Part shown: positions 15,792 through 24,311 of the stretch, one piece after another | Layout of the letters: each line of letters opens with the position of its first letter | How positions within the stretch are numbered: the first letter of the stretch is position 1 | Assembly (NCBI RefSeq): GCF_000720255.1 | Contig: NZ_JOJE01000011.1 | Span: 1 to 64,000 of the forward strand | Source of the DNA: Streptomyces griseus subsp. griseus | GTDB taxonomy: Bacteria > Actinomycetota > Actinomycetes > Streptomycetales > Streptomycetaceae | Direction of reading: 5' to 3' | DNA: 64,000 bases | Made by a program: the position numbers and the translations under genes | The notes under the pieces: generated by a model | What the model saw: the letters and a program-made list of their open reading frames with translations, nothing else | Told to the model about the DNA's origin: nothing | Databases searched by the model: none

Positions 15792-16085
15792 ATGATCCGC
15801 CACCTGGTCCTCTTCAAGCTCAATGAGGGCGTCCAGCGCGACGACCCCCGGGTCGTGGCGGGCGTCGCCGCCTTCCGCGCCCTGGGCGACACGATCGAGG
15901 ACCTGCGCTTCTGGGAACTGGGCTGGAACATCAGCGAGCGGCCCATCGCCTACGACTTCGCGATCAACTCAGCGGTCGAGGACGCGGACGCCCTGAAGCG
16001 CTACCTGGAACACCCCGACCACCAGGCGGGCGTCGCCCTGTGGCGGGAGTTCGCCACGTGGGTGGTCGCCGACTACGAGTTCTGA
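15792..16085 (+). CDS. Dabb-family stress-responsive alpha/beta-barrel protein
   Basis: 97 residues. The Dabb pattern is clear: MIRHLVLFKLNEG, the strand-helix-strand core with ELGWNISERPIAYDFAINSAVEDADALKRYLEHPDHQAG, and the final WREFATWVVADYEF. Dabb proteins are small dimers with a ferredoxin-like fold; some are cyclases or degradative enzymes but most are uncharacterised. It is followed by a strong terminator and then the sigF promoter region, so it forms a unit with the small membrane protein upstream at most. Confidence 0.9.
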   Translation: MIRHLVLFKLNEGVQRDDPRVVAGVAAFRALGDTIEDLRFWELGWNISERPIAYDFAINSAVEDADALKRYLEHPDHQAGVALWREFATWVVADYEF

Positions 16086-16120
16086 GCCGGCGCGCGCTCC
16101 GGCCCGCCCCCTCACCGAAG

Positions 16121-16148
16121 CCCTCCGCCCTTTCGGCGGAGGGTTTTT
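16121..16148 (+). terminator. Strong Rho-independent terminator
   Basis: CCCTCCGCC (16121-16129) pairs perfectly with GGCGGAGGG (16135-16143), then TTTTT. Confidence 0.95.
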
Positions 16149-16289
16149 CACGCTCTACATGACCCGATATCACATTCAACACGGGTACACGAGGTGCTTG
16201 CACACAGTGCACATGTCTTGTGATGCTATGACCGCTTTTGACGGGTGAGTTGATGGATGAGTTGACCGATCGAAGAGGTGGCGTTGACC

Positions 16290-17138
16290 GTGCCGGCCAG
16301 TACTGCGCCGCCCCAGGAAGAGACTCCCGCTCAGGCCCCGGCGCCGCAGGCCGAGGCGCCGACGCCCGAGAAACGCCGCGGGGCCGACACCCGCGCCCTC
16401 ACCCAGGTGCTGTTCGGTCAGCTCAAGGACCTCCAGCCGGGCACGCCGGAGCACAACCGCGTGCGCGCGGCGCTCATCGAGGCGAACCTCCCGCTCGTGC
16501 GCTACGCGGCCGCCCGCTTCCGCTCCCGCAACGAGCCCATGGAGGACGTCGTCCAGGTCGGCACCATCGGCCTCATCAACGCCATCGACCGCTTCGATCC
16601 GGACCGGGGCGTGCAGTTCCCGACATTCGCGATGCCGACGGTCGTCGGCGAGATCAAGCGGTACTTCCGCGACAACGTCCGTACCGTCCACGTACCGCGT
16701 CGGCTGCACGAGCTGTGGGTGCAGGTCAACAGCGCGACCGAGGACCTGACCACCGCCTTCGGACGCACCCCCACGACCGCCGAGATCGCCGAGCGGCTGC
16801 GCATCACCGAGGAGGAGGTGCTGTCCTGCATCGAGGCCGGACGGTCGTACCACGCCACCTCGCTGGAGGCCGCGCAGGAGGGCGACGGGCTGCCGGGCCT
16901 GCTGGACCGGCTCGGCTACGAGGATCCGGCGCTCGACGGTGTGGAGCACCGCGACCTGGTCCGCCACCTCCTGGTGCAACTCCCGGAACGCGAACAACGC
17001 ATCCTTCTGCTGCGCTACTACAGCAATCTGACCCAGTCACAGATCAGCGCGGAACTCGGCGTCTCCCAGATGCACGTGTCGCGGCTACTCGCGCGTAGCT
17101 TCCAGCGGCTGCGATCCGCAAACAGGATCGAGGCGTAA
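16290..17138 (+). CDS. sigF: SigB-family sigma factor SigF (sporulation/stress type)
   Basis: 282 residues from the GTG at 16290, with AGAGGTGG eight bases upstream; a GTG at 16278 overlaps that ribosome site. After a Pro/Ala-rich leader come region 2 ([38 protein letters not shown] and [19 protein letters not shown]), region 3 ([27 protein letters not shown]) and region 4 ending in [21 protein letters not shown]. This is the group that includes S. coelicolor sigma-F, needed for spore maturation. Region 2.4 differs from the neighbouring sigma at [13 protein letters not shown]. SigB-family factors are normally held by anti-sigma switch kinases; none is adjacent. Confidence 0.93.
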   Translation: MPASTAPPQEETPAQAPAPQAEAPTPEKRRGADTRALTQVLFGQLKDLQPGTPEHNRVRAALIEANLPLVRYAAARFRSRNEPMEDVVQVGTIGLINAIDRFDPDRGVQFPTFAMPTVVGEIKRYFRDNVRTVHVPRRLHELWVQVNSATEDLTTAFGRTPTTAEIAERLRITEEEVLSCIEAGRSYHATSLEAAQEGDGLPGLLDRLGYEDPALDGVEHRDLVRHLLVQLPEREQRILLLRYYSNLTQSQISAELGVSQMHVSRLLARSFQRLRSANRIEA

Positions 17139-17229
17139 CTCCCAGGAGCGAATCGCTCACCAGGGCTGTTCCCGACAGTTGTGGGCCGAAAGGCCGTCAG
17201 ACCGCCTCTTTCCAGGGCTGTTTCGTAAC

Positions 17230-17283
17230 TGAGATGTCGACATGTCACTACAGCGTGTTGCCGACATGTGACATTCTGCGGGA
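17230..17283 (+). promoter_or_regulatory. Repeated ATGTCGACATGT elements before sigN
   Basis: A perfect palindrome ATGTCGACAT (about 17231-17240) overlaps CGACATGTCAC, and a second copy CGACATGTGAC lies about 30 bp on, 100-150 bp before the sigN start. Such spaced copies suggest an operator or stress promoter. The factor is unknown. Confidence 0.4.
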
Positions 17284-17383
17284 AGCGCGTTTGCCGAGGC
17301 TCCGGCTCCGGTATTCAGGTGAAGGTCGGCGTTCCTCGATCGGAGCGTTCGCCGCGACCGTCCCGCGACCCAAAGGGGGTGGC

Positions 17384-18271
17384 ATGTCCGCAGATCAGGG
17401 CAGCTCGAAGGTGCTCACGCTCACGAAGAGCGAGTCCGCGCCCGACGCCGCGCTCGACGACGTTACGGCCATCGAGGCCACCCCGGCCCCGGCCTTCACG
17501 GCATCGGAAGCCATCAACACCCGCACCCTGTCCCGCTCCCTGTTCCTGCGGCTCGCCGCACTCGACGAGAACAGCCCCGAGCGCGCCTACGTCCGGGACA
17601 CCCTCATCGAGCTCAACCTCCCCCTCGTGCGCTACGCGGCGGCCCGCTTCCGCTCGCGCAACGAGCCCATGGAGGACATCGTCCAGGTCGGCACCATCGG
17701 CCTGATCAAGGCGATCGACCGCTTCGACTGCGAACGGGGCGTGGAGTTCCCGACGTTCGCGATGCCGACGGTCGTGGGCGAGATCAAGCGCTTCTTCCGC
17801 GACACCTCGTGGTCGGTGCGCGTGCCGCGCCGGCTCCAGGAGCTTCGCCTGGCCCTCACCAAGGCCAGCGACGAGCTCTCCCAGAAGCTGGACCGCTCCC
17901 CGACGGTCGCCGAACTCGCCGCGGTCCTGGGCGTCTCGGAGGAGGACGTCGTCGACGGCCTCGCGGTCGGCAACGCGTACACGGCCTCGTCCCTCGACTC
18001 CCCGACTCCCGAGGACGACGGCGGCGAGGGCTCCCTGGCGGACCGCCTGGGCTACGAGGACACGGCACTGGAGGGCGTCGAGTACCGCGAGTCCCTCAAG
18101 CCCCTGCTCGCCAAGCTCCCGCCGCGCGAGCGCCGCATCATCATGCTGCGCTTCTTCGCCAACATGACCCAGTCGCAGATCGGCGAGGAGGTCGGCATCT
18201 CCCAGATGCACGTCTCCCGTCTCCTGACCCGCACGCTGCAGCAGCTGCGCGACGGCCTCATCTCCGACTGA
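17384..18271 (+). CDS. sigN: SigB-family sigma factor SigN-like
   Basis: 295 residues from the ATG at 17384 (AAAGGGGGTGG upstream). The same four regions as the preceding gene: [57 protein letters not shown], and a region 4 with [25 protein letters not shown]; the protein pair is clearly paralogous. It differs in region 2.4 (TSWSVRVPRRLQELRLALTK), so promoter recognition should overlap but not be identical. Order and spacing after sigF match the Streptomyces sigF-sigN locus. The gene has its own 245-nt leader with repeated elements, so it is probably separately controlled. Confidence 0.9.
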   Translation: MSADQGSSKVLTLTKSESAPDAALDDVTAIEATPAPAFTASEAINTRTLSRSLFLRLAALDENSPERAYVRDTLIELNLPLVRYAAARFRSRNEPMEDIVQVGTIGLIKAIDRFDCERGVEFPTFAMPTVVGEIKRFFRDTSWSVRVPRRLQELRLALTKASDELSQKLDRSPTVAELAAVLGVSEEDVVDGLAVGNAYTASSLDSPTPEDDGGEGSLADRLGYEDTALEGVEYRESLKPLLAKLPPRERRIIMLRFFANMTQSQIGEEVGISQMHVSRLLTRTLQQLRDGLISD

Positions 18272-18418
18272 GTCCCCGAAGCCCCAGGAGTCCCGGAGCC
18301 GCAGGAGTGTCTGAGGCCCCGGGGTCCCTGAGGCCTGAGGCCCTGGGGTCCTTGAGGCCCTGGAGTCCCTGAGTTCCCGTGGCTTCCTTCCTGACGGGGC
18401 GTCAGCCAAACTGGCGCG
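18272..18418 (+). repeat. Imperfect repeats after sigN
   Basis: Short repeated phrases (GTCCCTGAGGCC, CCCTGGGGTCC, GTCTGAGGCCCC) with a period near 12-24 bp fill the space between sigN and the decayed secreted-protein gene. No clear hairpin terminator. Confidence 0.55.
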
Positions 18419-19275
18419 ATGCCTCGAGCCACACGGACACCGGCACACGGCCGTCGCCGCGCCCTGATCGGCGCGACGGCGGCCGTCGTCTGCCTGGGCG
18501 GAGTCCTGGGCACGTGGGCGGCGGACGGTGGCGATGACGGCGACGGCGACGGCGACGACAACGGCAACGACTATGTGGCGGTCGGCCCGGCGGGCGGCCC
18601 TACGGACCCAGGTACGGCCGGGGGGCCCACCGCAGCGGTGAGCCTGGTCCCGCTGGACACACCGGAGGGGGGCTGGGTGCTGCCCCCGGGCGCGATGGGG
18701 GCGCGGGGCGTGATGGGGTTTCGGAGTGCGGCAGCGGCTCGAGGAGCGCCCGCGGCTCGGACGCCGGCGGAGGAGCGGCGAGCGACGGAAACCCGGGCAG
18801 GTCGGCGGACTCACCGGAAACCGAGCCCGGCCCCGGCGCCCCGCAGGGAACTCCGGCCCCCGGCGCCACTCCGGGCGGCCCCGGCTCCGCCGATTCGCCT
18901 ACGACGACCCCACCGCCCGCTACGCCACCAAGCCCGCCCACCTCCGAGCCCGGCCCCACGCCCCCCACCCCGGCCGTTCTCACCGTGGGCACACCCGAGC
19001 GCCGGCCCGCCGAGGAGTGCCGGTGCGAAAAGGTCACCGTCTCCTTCCGCAACACCGGCGGAGCGCCGGTCCGCTCGGGCACGGTGACCTTCGGAACGCA
19101 CGTCATCGGCGCGTTGGGAGTGGACTGGGCGACGGTCGAATCGACGGAGCGGCTTCCAGCACCGATCGCACCCGGCATCCGCGAGGAGAAAACCTGAGCG
19201 GTGTGCGTCGACGCCTGGCGCGTGCCGCTGGGCATGCACGTGGAGACGCGGGACGCGTCCGTGCGGTGGAGGTGA
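18419..19275 (+). pseudogene. Secreted protein gene with frameshift and nonsense mutation
   Basis: The ATG at 18419 starts a Sec signal (GRRRALIGATAAVVCLGGVLGTWAA) and an acidic stretch. Between about 18661 and 18725 the sensible frame shifts by one: the new frame gives a normal Gly/Ser/Pro/Thr linker and then a globular part (VGTPERRPAEECRCEKVTVSF ... SGTVTFGTHVIGALGVDWATVES). That frame meets TGA at 19195-19197 where the next codons read AVCVDAWRVPLGMHVETRDASVRW before the real stop at 19275; a Trp codon (TGG) to TGA change explains it. Two lesions make this a pseudogene unless the sequence is wrong. Confidence 0.75.
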
Positions 19276-19311
19276 CGGGGGCTACGCCGTCGGTCGACCG
19301 GCCATGAGTTG

Positions 19312-19503
19312 TCAGCCCAGCGCCAGCCAGGCCACCGCCGCCACGATCGCGATGGCCGCGATCACGCCGATGATCAGGCCGACACGTGGGCCGGAAGAGG
19401 TCTGCTGCTGCTGGGCCCGAGGGGCCTCGTCGACGAAGGCGCGGAACATCTGGGTGCTGCCGGCGGGGTCGTGGTTGCCCTGGGGGCCCTGGGTGTTAGC
19501 CAT
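19312..19503 (-). CDS. 63-residue tail-anchored small membrane protein
   Basis: ATG at 19503. The hydrophilic N-terminus is Gln-rich (TQGPQGNHDPAGSTQMF ... RAQQQQTSSGP) and the C-terminus is a single membrane helix (VGLIIGVIAAIAIVAAVAWLALG) ending at the stop, so it is predicted to be tail-anchored. Divergent from the marR gene across a 196-nt promoter region. Conserved in related organisms from memory; function unknown. Confidence 0.75.
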   Translation of the reverse strand: MANTQGPQGNHDPAGSTQMFRAFVDEAPRAQQQQTSSGPRVGLIIGVIAAIAIVAAVAWLALG

Positions 19504-19614
19504 GCCCAGAGACCCTAGCGAATCAGGGGGTGTGGCCCAAGTGGCGGTTGTAGGCCCTTCTCGCCGCAACCCACCTGCGTGTTTACGGTCGTAATACTTG
19601 CCTTTGCCAAGTTT

Positions 19615-19672
19615 TTGGACGCGGACCCCTCGGTTTTATTTGCCTGTAGCAACCAAGCGGTTCTATGGTTGC
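19615..19672 (+). promoter_or_regulatory. marR-MFS promoter and MarR-type operator
   Basis: Candidate -35 TTGGAC (19615-19620), 16-bp spacer, -10 TATTTG (19637-19642). Just downstream is the inverted repeat GCAACCA (19649-19655) / TGGTTGC (19666-19672) with a 10-bp spacer, placed to block transcription. It probably binds the MarR protein encoded next. Confidence 0.65.
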
Positions 19673-19699
19673 CCCAAGCAACGATAACCGGGAGGTGTG

Positions 19700-20254
19700 A
19701 TGGCCGAGCAGGCGCAGTACGAGGAGCTCGCGCGTCAGCTCACCGCTGTCGGGGCCGTGAAGCGGGACCTCGGGCGGATCCTCCCGCCCGACTGCCCGGC
19801 CGGCTCGGCCGCCGTGCTGACGCTGCTCGGACGGAACGGCGACATGCGCATGAGCAGGCTCGCCGAGCTGCTCGCGGTGGACATGTCGGTCACCAGCCGC
19901 CATGTCGCGCACGTCGCGGAACGCGGCTGGATCCTGCGCTCCGCCGACCCGGCGGACAAGCGCTCGCGCATCCTGCACCTCACGCCGGCGGGCTGCGCGC
20001 AGCTGGACGAACTGTCCCGGCGGAGCACCGACCTGCTGGCCGACCGTCTGAGCGACTGGACCGACGACGAGGTCGAGCAGCTCATCCGGAGCCTGTCCCG
20101 GCTGCGGGCCAGCTTCGGCGACTGCCGCTCGGCCCCCCGGCCGGCGGCGCCCCCACCGGTCCCACCCGGGTCGGTCGCCCCCCCGGCGCCCACGCCCCGG
20201 CCGCCCGCACCTTCCGTGATCGACAAGACCACCCGTACACCCGCAACCACGTAA
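19700..20254 (+). CDS. MarR-family transcriptional regulator
   Basis: 184 residues, started at the ATG at 19700 rather than the adjacent GTG at 19697, to give GGAGG a workable spacing. The winged helix is normal: MSRLAELLAVDMSVTSRHVAHVAERGWILRSADPADKRSRILHLTPAG. The extra C-terminus after GDCRS is a Pro-rich tail (RPAAPPPVPPGSVAPPAP) not seen in most MarR proteins. It is 13 nt upstream of the exporter gene and preceded by an inverted repeat, so it should repress itself and the exporter until a ligand binds. Confidence 0.92.
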   Translation: MAEQAQYEELARQLTAVGAVKRDLGRILPPDCPAGSAAVLTLLGRNGDMRMSRLAELLAVDMSVTSRHVAHVAERGWILRSADPADKRSRILHLTPAGCAQLDELSRRSTDLLADRLSDWTDDEVEQLIRSLSRLRASFGDCRSAPRPAAPPPVPPGSVAPPAPTPRPPAPSVIDKTTRTPATT

Positions 20255-20267
20255 GAGAAGGAAGTCC

Positions 20268-22817
20268 ATGGCAACGACCACACCAGCCGGTGTGCGGGCT
20301 CACGCCAAGCACGGGGGAGGTTCCCACGGGTCCTCCGACGGCGCGCCGATGACGCACCGGCAGATCATGGAGGCGCTCTCCGGGCTGCTGCTCGGCATGT
20401 TCGTGGCGATCCTGTCGTCCACGATCGTCTCCAACGCCCTCCCCGAGATCATCGGCGACCTCGGCGGCGGCCAGTCCGCCTACACGTGGGTCGTCACGGC
20501 CGCGCTGCTGTCCATGACCGCGGCCACTCCCCTGTGGGGCAAGCTCGCCGACCTGTACAGCAAGAAGGCCCTCGTCCAGATCGCCCTCGTCATCTATGTG
20601 CTGGGCTCCGCCGCCGCGGGTCTGTCGCAGAACGCCGGCATGCTCATCGCCTGCCGCGTGGTGCAGGGCATCGGCGTCGGCGGTCTCTCCGCCCTCGCCC
20701 AGATCGTGATGGCCGCGATGATCTCCCCGCGTGAGCGCGGACGTTACTCCGGCTACCTCGGCGCGACCTTCGCCGTCGCCACCGTCGGCGGCCCGCTGCT
20801 CGGCGGTGTCATCACCGACACCTCGTGGCTGGGCTGGCGCTGGTGCTTCTACGTCGGTGTGCCGTTCGCGGTCATCGCGCTGATCGTGCTGCAGAAGACA
20901 CTGCACCTTCCCGTGGTGAAGCGGGACGTGAAGGTGGACTGGGGCGGCGCGTTCTTCATCTCCGCCGCGGTCTCGCTGCTGCTGGTCTGGGTCACCTTCG
21001 CCGGTGACAAGTACGACTGGCTGTCGTGGCAGACGTACGCGATGGTCGGCGGCTCGGTCGTACTCGGCCTGCTGTTCATCCTCGTCGAGTCGAAGGCGAG
21101 CGAACCGATCATCCCGCTGCGGCTGTTCCGCAACCGCACCATCACCCTGTCGTCGCTGGCCTCCCTGTTCGTGGGCGTCGCGATGTTCACCGGCACGGTC
21201 TTCTTCAGCCAGTACTTCCAGCTGGCACGGGACAAGTCCCCGACCATGTCAGGCGTCATGACGATCCCGATGATCGGCGGTCTGTTCGTCTCCTCCACCG
21301 TCTCCGGCCAGTTCATCACCCGCACCGGGCGCTGGAAGGCCTGGCTGGTCGGCGGCGGTGTACTGGTGACCGCGGGGCTGGGTCTGCTGGGCACCATCCG
21401 GTACGACACGGACTACTGGAAGATGGCCATATTCATGGCGCTGCTGGGTCTCGGCATCGGCATGATGATGCAGAACCTGGTGCTCTCCACCCAGAACCAG
21501 GTGGACCCGTCCGACCTGGGCGCGGCCAGCTCCACCGTCACCTTCTTCCGTTCCCTCGGCGGTGCGGTCGGCGTCTCCGCGCTGGGCGCGGTCATGGCCC
21601 ACCGGATCACCGACTACGCCAAGGACGGAATCGCCGACCTCGGCCCGAAGTACGCCTCCCTGGCGTCCGGTTCGAGCACCGGTGACTCCATCCCGGACAT
21701 GGACAAGCTGCCCGCACCGCTGCGCACGGTGATGGAGAGCGCGTACGGCCACGGCATCGCGGACGTCTTCCTGATCGCCTCGGTCCTGGCGCTGCTCGCC
21801 TTCCTCATCACGCTGTTCATCAAGGAGGTCCCCCTGAAGACGAAGGGCGCGCTGGCGCAGGCCGAGCAGTCCCCGGTCGACACCGAGGCAGCCGTCTCCC
21901 CCGCGGAGGCCGCCGCCGAGGAGCGGACCCCCAGCTCGGCCACCAGCTCCGCCTCCGCCACGGCCGACCCGGAGACCGGCCCCGAGGGCACGCAGCGGCT
22001 CGCCGCCGCCGTCGCGGTGGCCACGAAGGAGTCCGCCGGTTCCGGCGCCTTCGGTGGCATCCCGGTCCGCGGTCACGTCCGCGGCGCCGAGAGCGCGCCC
22101 GTCCCGCAGGCCGCCGTCACCCTGATCTCGCTCGCCGGGCGCCAGCTGGGCCGCTCGGTCGCGCAGCCCGACGGCGCCTACTCCCTGGACGCGCCGGGCA
22201 CGGGATCGTACGTCCTGATCGCCTCCGCGGACGGTTTCCAGCCGCAGGCGTCCACGATCGTGGTGAACGGTGACGAGCCGGTCGCGTACGACATCCTGCT
22301 CAGCGGCACCAGCGGGCTGAACGGCACCGTGCGGGCCGCGGGGACCGGGCTGCCGGTCAAGGACGCGATGGTGATCGTGACCGATGTGCGCGGCGATCTG
22401 CTGGCCACCGGGACCACCGGTGAGCAGGGCGAGTTCGGCTTCGCCGAGCTGGTGCCGGGGACCGTGACGGTCGCCGTCAACGCCGCCGGGTTCCGGCCGC
22501 GCGCCCTGCCCGTCGAGGTGGGCGGCACCGGCGTCACCCGCGTCGAGGTCGATCTGGACGCCGGAGCCCAGGTCCAGGGCGTCGTACGGGCGCCGCACGG
22601 GCCGCTGGCCGACGCGCGCGTCACCCTCGTCGACGCGGCGGGCAACGTGGTCGGCACGGCGACGACCGGGGCGGACGGGGCGTACGCCTTCGCCGACCTC
22701 GACGGCGGCGAGTACACGGTCATCGCGACCGGCTACCCGCCCGTCGCCACCGCGCTGACGGTGAACGGGCCCGGCGTCGACGGGCACGACATCGAGCTCG
22801 CGCACCCCGGCGCGTAG
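20268..22817 (+). CDS. DHA2-type MFS exporter fused to C-terminal carboxypeptidase-regulatory-like repeats
   Basis: 849 residues. Residues about 30-530 are a 14-helix drug:H+ antiporter: the motif A segment GKLADLYSKKALVQ, motif C-like GGPLLGGVITD, and NRTITLSSLASLFVGVAMFTGTVFFSQYFQ. A hydrophilic Ala/Glu/Ser linker (540-600) leads to three beta-sandwich repeats of the CarboxypepD_reg/Cna-B kind, each with a G-x-V ... DGAYSL or EQGEFGFAEL ... V-x-A-x-G-[FY] rhythm. The ordinary exporter ends near residue 540, so about 250 residues have been added. The repeats should face the cytoplasm if the helix count is even. Repressed by the upstream MarR, then followed by a large terminator. Confidence 0.9.
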   Translation: MATTTPAGVRAHAKHGGGSHGSSDGAPMTHRQIMEALSGLLLGMFVAILSSTIVSNALPEIIGDLGGGQSAYTWVVTAALLSMTAATPLWGKLADLYSKKALVQIALVIYVLGSAAAGLSQNAGMLIACRVVQGIGVGGLSALAQIVMAAMISPRERGRYSGYLGATFAVATVGGPLLGGVITDTSWLGWRWCFYVGVPFAVIALIVLQKTLHLPVVKRDVKVDWGGAFFISAAVSLLLVWVTFAGDKYDWLSWQTYAMVGGSVVLGLLFILVESKASEPIIPLRLFRNRTITLSSLASLFVGVAMFTGTVFFSQYFQLARDKSPTMSGVMTIPMIGGLFVSSTVSGQFITRTGRWKAWLVGGGVLVTAGLGLLGTIRYDTDYWKMAIFMALLGLGIGMMMQNLVLSTQNQVDPSDLGAASSTVTFFRSLGGAVGVSALGAVMAHRITDYAKDGIADLGPKYASLASGSSTGDSIPDMDKLPAPLRTVMESAYGHGIADVFLIASVLALLAFLITLFIKEVPLKTKGALAQAEQSPVDTEAAVSPAEAAAEERTPSSATSSASATADPETGPEGTQRLAAAVAVATKESAGSGAFGGIPVRGHVRGAESAPVPQAAVTLISLAGRQLGRSVAQPDGAYSLDAPGTGSYVLIASADGFQPQASTIVVNGDEPVAYDILLSGTSGLNGTVRAAGTGLPVKDAMVIVTDVRGDLLATGTTGEQGEFGFAELVPGTVTVAVNAAGFRPRALPVEVGGTGVTRVEVDLDAGAQVQGVVRAPHGPLADARVTLVDAAGNVVGTATTGADGAYAFADLDGGEYTVIATGYPPVATALTVNGPGVDGHDIELAHPGA

Positions 22818-22827
22818 TCCGGACACC

Positions 22828-22878
22828 GGCCCGTGGCGGGCGACGCGCTCCGAGCGGAGGCGCGTCCCGCCACGGGCC
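22828..22878 (+). terminator. Large hairpin terminator
   Basis: GGCCCGTGGCGGG(CG)ACGCGC pairs with GCGCGTCCCGCCACGGGCC, a 19-bp stem with a 2-nt bulge, followed by CGTTCCCTG. It separates the exporter from the YceI gene. Confidence 0.85.
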
Positions 22879-22968
22879 CGTTCCCTGTGCGCCCGGGGGG
22901 CCGCTTTCCCCACGCCTGTTCCCCCGACTTCCCCGACCTTCCTTCGTTCCCTGTGAGGAGTTACTGAG

Positions 22969-23790
22969 ATGGGATTGACCGCGAGGATCCAGACCCGTGA
23001 CGGATGGGCCGTGTCGCACGCGGTCGTCACGGTGACCGACATGACGGGCACGCAGGTGCTGCGCGCGGAGGCCGACGCGGACGGCGCCGTACGGGACGCG
23101 ACGACGCTCGCGCCCGGCGCGTACACCGTCATCGTCACGGCCGTCGGCTACGCGCCCACCGCCTCCAGCGCGATCGTCACGGCGAGCGGACGGGCCGAGG
23201 TCGGCACGGTGACGCTGGCCCGGCAGGGCGGCACCGAGCTGCCGCCGCCCGGCCCGTGGACCGTCGACCCGGCGCACTCCACGGTCGGCGCCGTCGCCCA
23301 GCACCTGGGGATCTCCAGCGTGCACGGCCGGTTCACGGACTTCACCGCCGCGATCGAGATCGCCCCGGACGACGTCACCAAGTCCCGGGTGGAGGCCGTC
23401 ATCCGCGCCGCCTCCATCGACACGGGCAACGGCATGCGCGACAACCACCTGAGGTCCGCGGACTTCCTGGACGTCGAGAAGCACCCCGAGATCATCTTCC
23501 GCTCGACGGGTCTGACGGCCTCGGGAGCGGACCGCTGGACCGTGCACGGGGAGCTGACCCTGCACGGCGTCGTACGACCCGTGGACCTGGACCTCGCCTA
23601 CCTCGGCACCGGCTCCGACCCCTGGGGCGGGACCCGGGCCGCGTTCCGGGCCACGACGGAGCTGCGGCGCGAGGACTTCGCCATGAACTACAACCAGGTG
23701 GTGCAGGCCGGCATCGCCGCCATCGGTACGACGCTGAAGGTGGAGCTGGACGTCCAGGCCGTGCAGGGTGAGTCGCTGCCGCAAACGTAA
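22969..23790 (+). CDS. YceI-family protein with N-terminal carboxypeptidase-regulatory-like domain
   Basis: 273 residues. Residues 1-85 are a beta-sandwich repeat (GWAVSHAVVTVTDMTGTQVLRAEADADGAV ... YTVIVTAVGYAPT) like those at the end of the preceding exporter. Residues about 95-270 are a YceI lipocalin-like barrel: WTVDPAHSTVGAVAQHLGISSVHGRFTDF, EVEKHPEI-type DVEKHPEIIFRSTGL, WTVHGELTLHGVVRPVDLD. YceI proteins bind isoprenoid-like lipids. No signal peptide, so the protein seems cytoplasmic. Shared domain with the exporter suggests the two evolved together or interact. Confidence 0.9.
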   Translation: MGLTARIQTRDGWAVSHAVVTVTDMTGTQVLRAEADADGAVRDATTLAPGAYTVIVTAVGYAPTASSAIVTASGRAEVGTVTLARQGGTELPPPGPWTVDPAHSTVGAVAQHLGISSVHGRFTDFTAAIEIAPDDVTKSRVEAVIRAASIDTGNGMRDNHLRSADFLDVEKHPEIIFRSTGLTASGADRWTVHGELTLHGVVRPVDLDLAYLGTGSDPWGGTRAAFRATTELRREDFAMNYNQVVQAGIAAIGTTLKVELDVQAVQGESLPQT

Positions 23791-23839
23791 GCCCAGCAGG
23801 GTCAGCCAGAACGGTGCCCCCAGCGCCTACGCTGACGCC

Positions 23840-24310
23840 ATGGCACCGAACATCGCGACCAACACGCGCGTCTCCCTGGACGATCTGCTGGACTTCGTAC
23901 GCCCCCGCCACCGCGCCCTGCTGCTGACCCGCCGCGCCGACGGCAGCCCCCAGGCGTCCCCGCTGACCTGCGGTGTCGACGACTCCGGGCGGATCGTCGT
24001 GTCGACCTACCCGGAGCGCGCCAAGACCCGCAACGCCAAGCGGGACCCGCGCGTCAGCGTCGTCGTCCTGAGCGACGACTGGAACGGCCCCTGGGTCCAG
24101 ATCGACGGGACCGCCGAGGTCGTCGACACGCCGGACTCCGTCGAGCCGCTCGTGGAGTACTACCGCAACATCGCCGGTGAGCACCCGGACTGGGACGAAT
24201 ACCGGGCCGCCATGGTCAAGCAGGGCAAGTCGATCATCAGGATCACACCGGAGAAGTGGGGCCCAGTGGCAACCGGGGGCTTCCCCGCACGGCTGGTCGA
24301 GGAGGAGTAG
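23840..24310 (+). CDS. PPOX-class F420-dependent oxidoreductase-like protein
   Basis: 156 residues from the ATG at 23840. It has the split-barrel flavin/F420-binding fold: FVRPRHRALLLTRRADGSPQASPLTCGVDDSGRIVVSTYPERAKTRNAKRDPRVSVVVLSDDW, then WVQIDGTAEVVDTPDSVEPLVEYYRNIAG and IRITPEKWGP. Members use coenzyme F420 to reduce varied substrates; the true substrate here is unknown. It ends one base before the stop of the TetR gene on the other strand, so transcription must terminate inside coding sequence. Confidence 0.88.
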   Translation: MAPNIATNTRVSLDDLLDFVRPRHRALLLTRRADGSPQASPLTCGVDDSGRIVVSTYPERAKTRNAKRDPRVSVVVLSDDWNGPWVQIDGTAEVVDTPDSVEPLVEYYRNIAGEHPDWDEYRAAMVKQGKSIIRITPEKWGPVATGGFPARLVEEE

Positions 24311-24311
24311 T

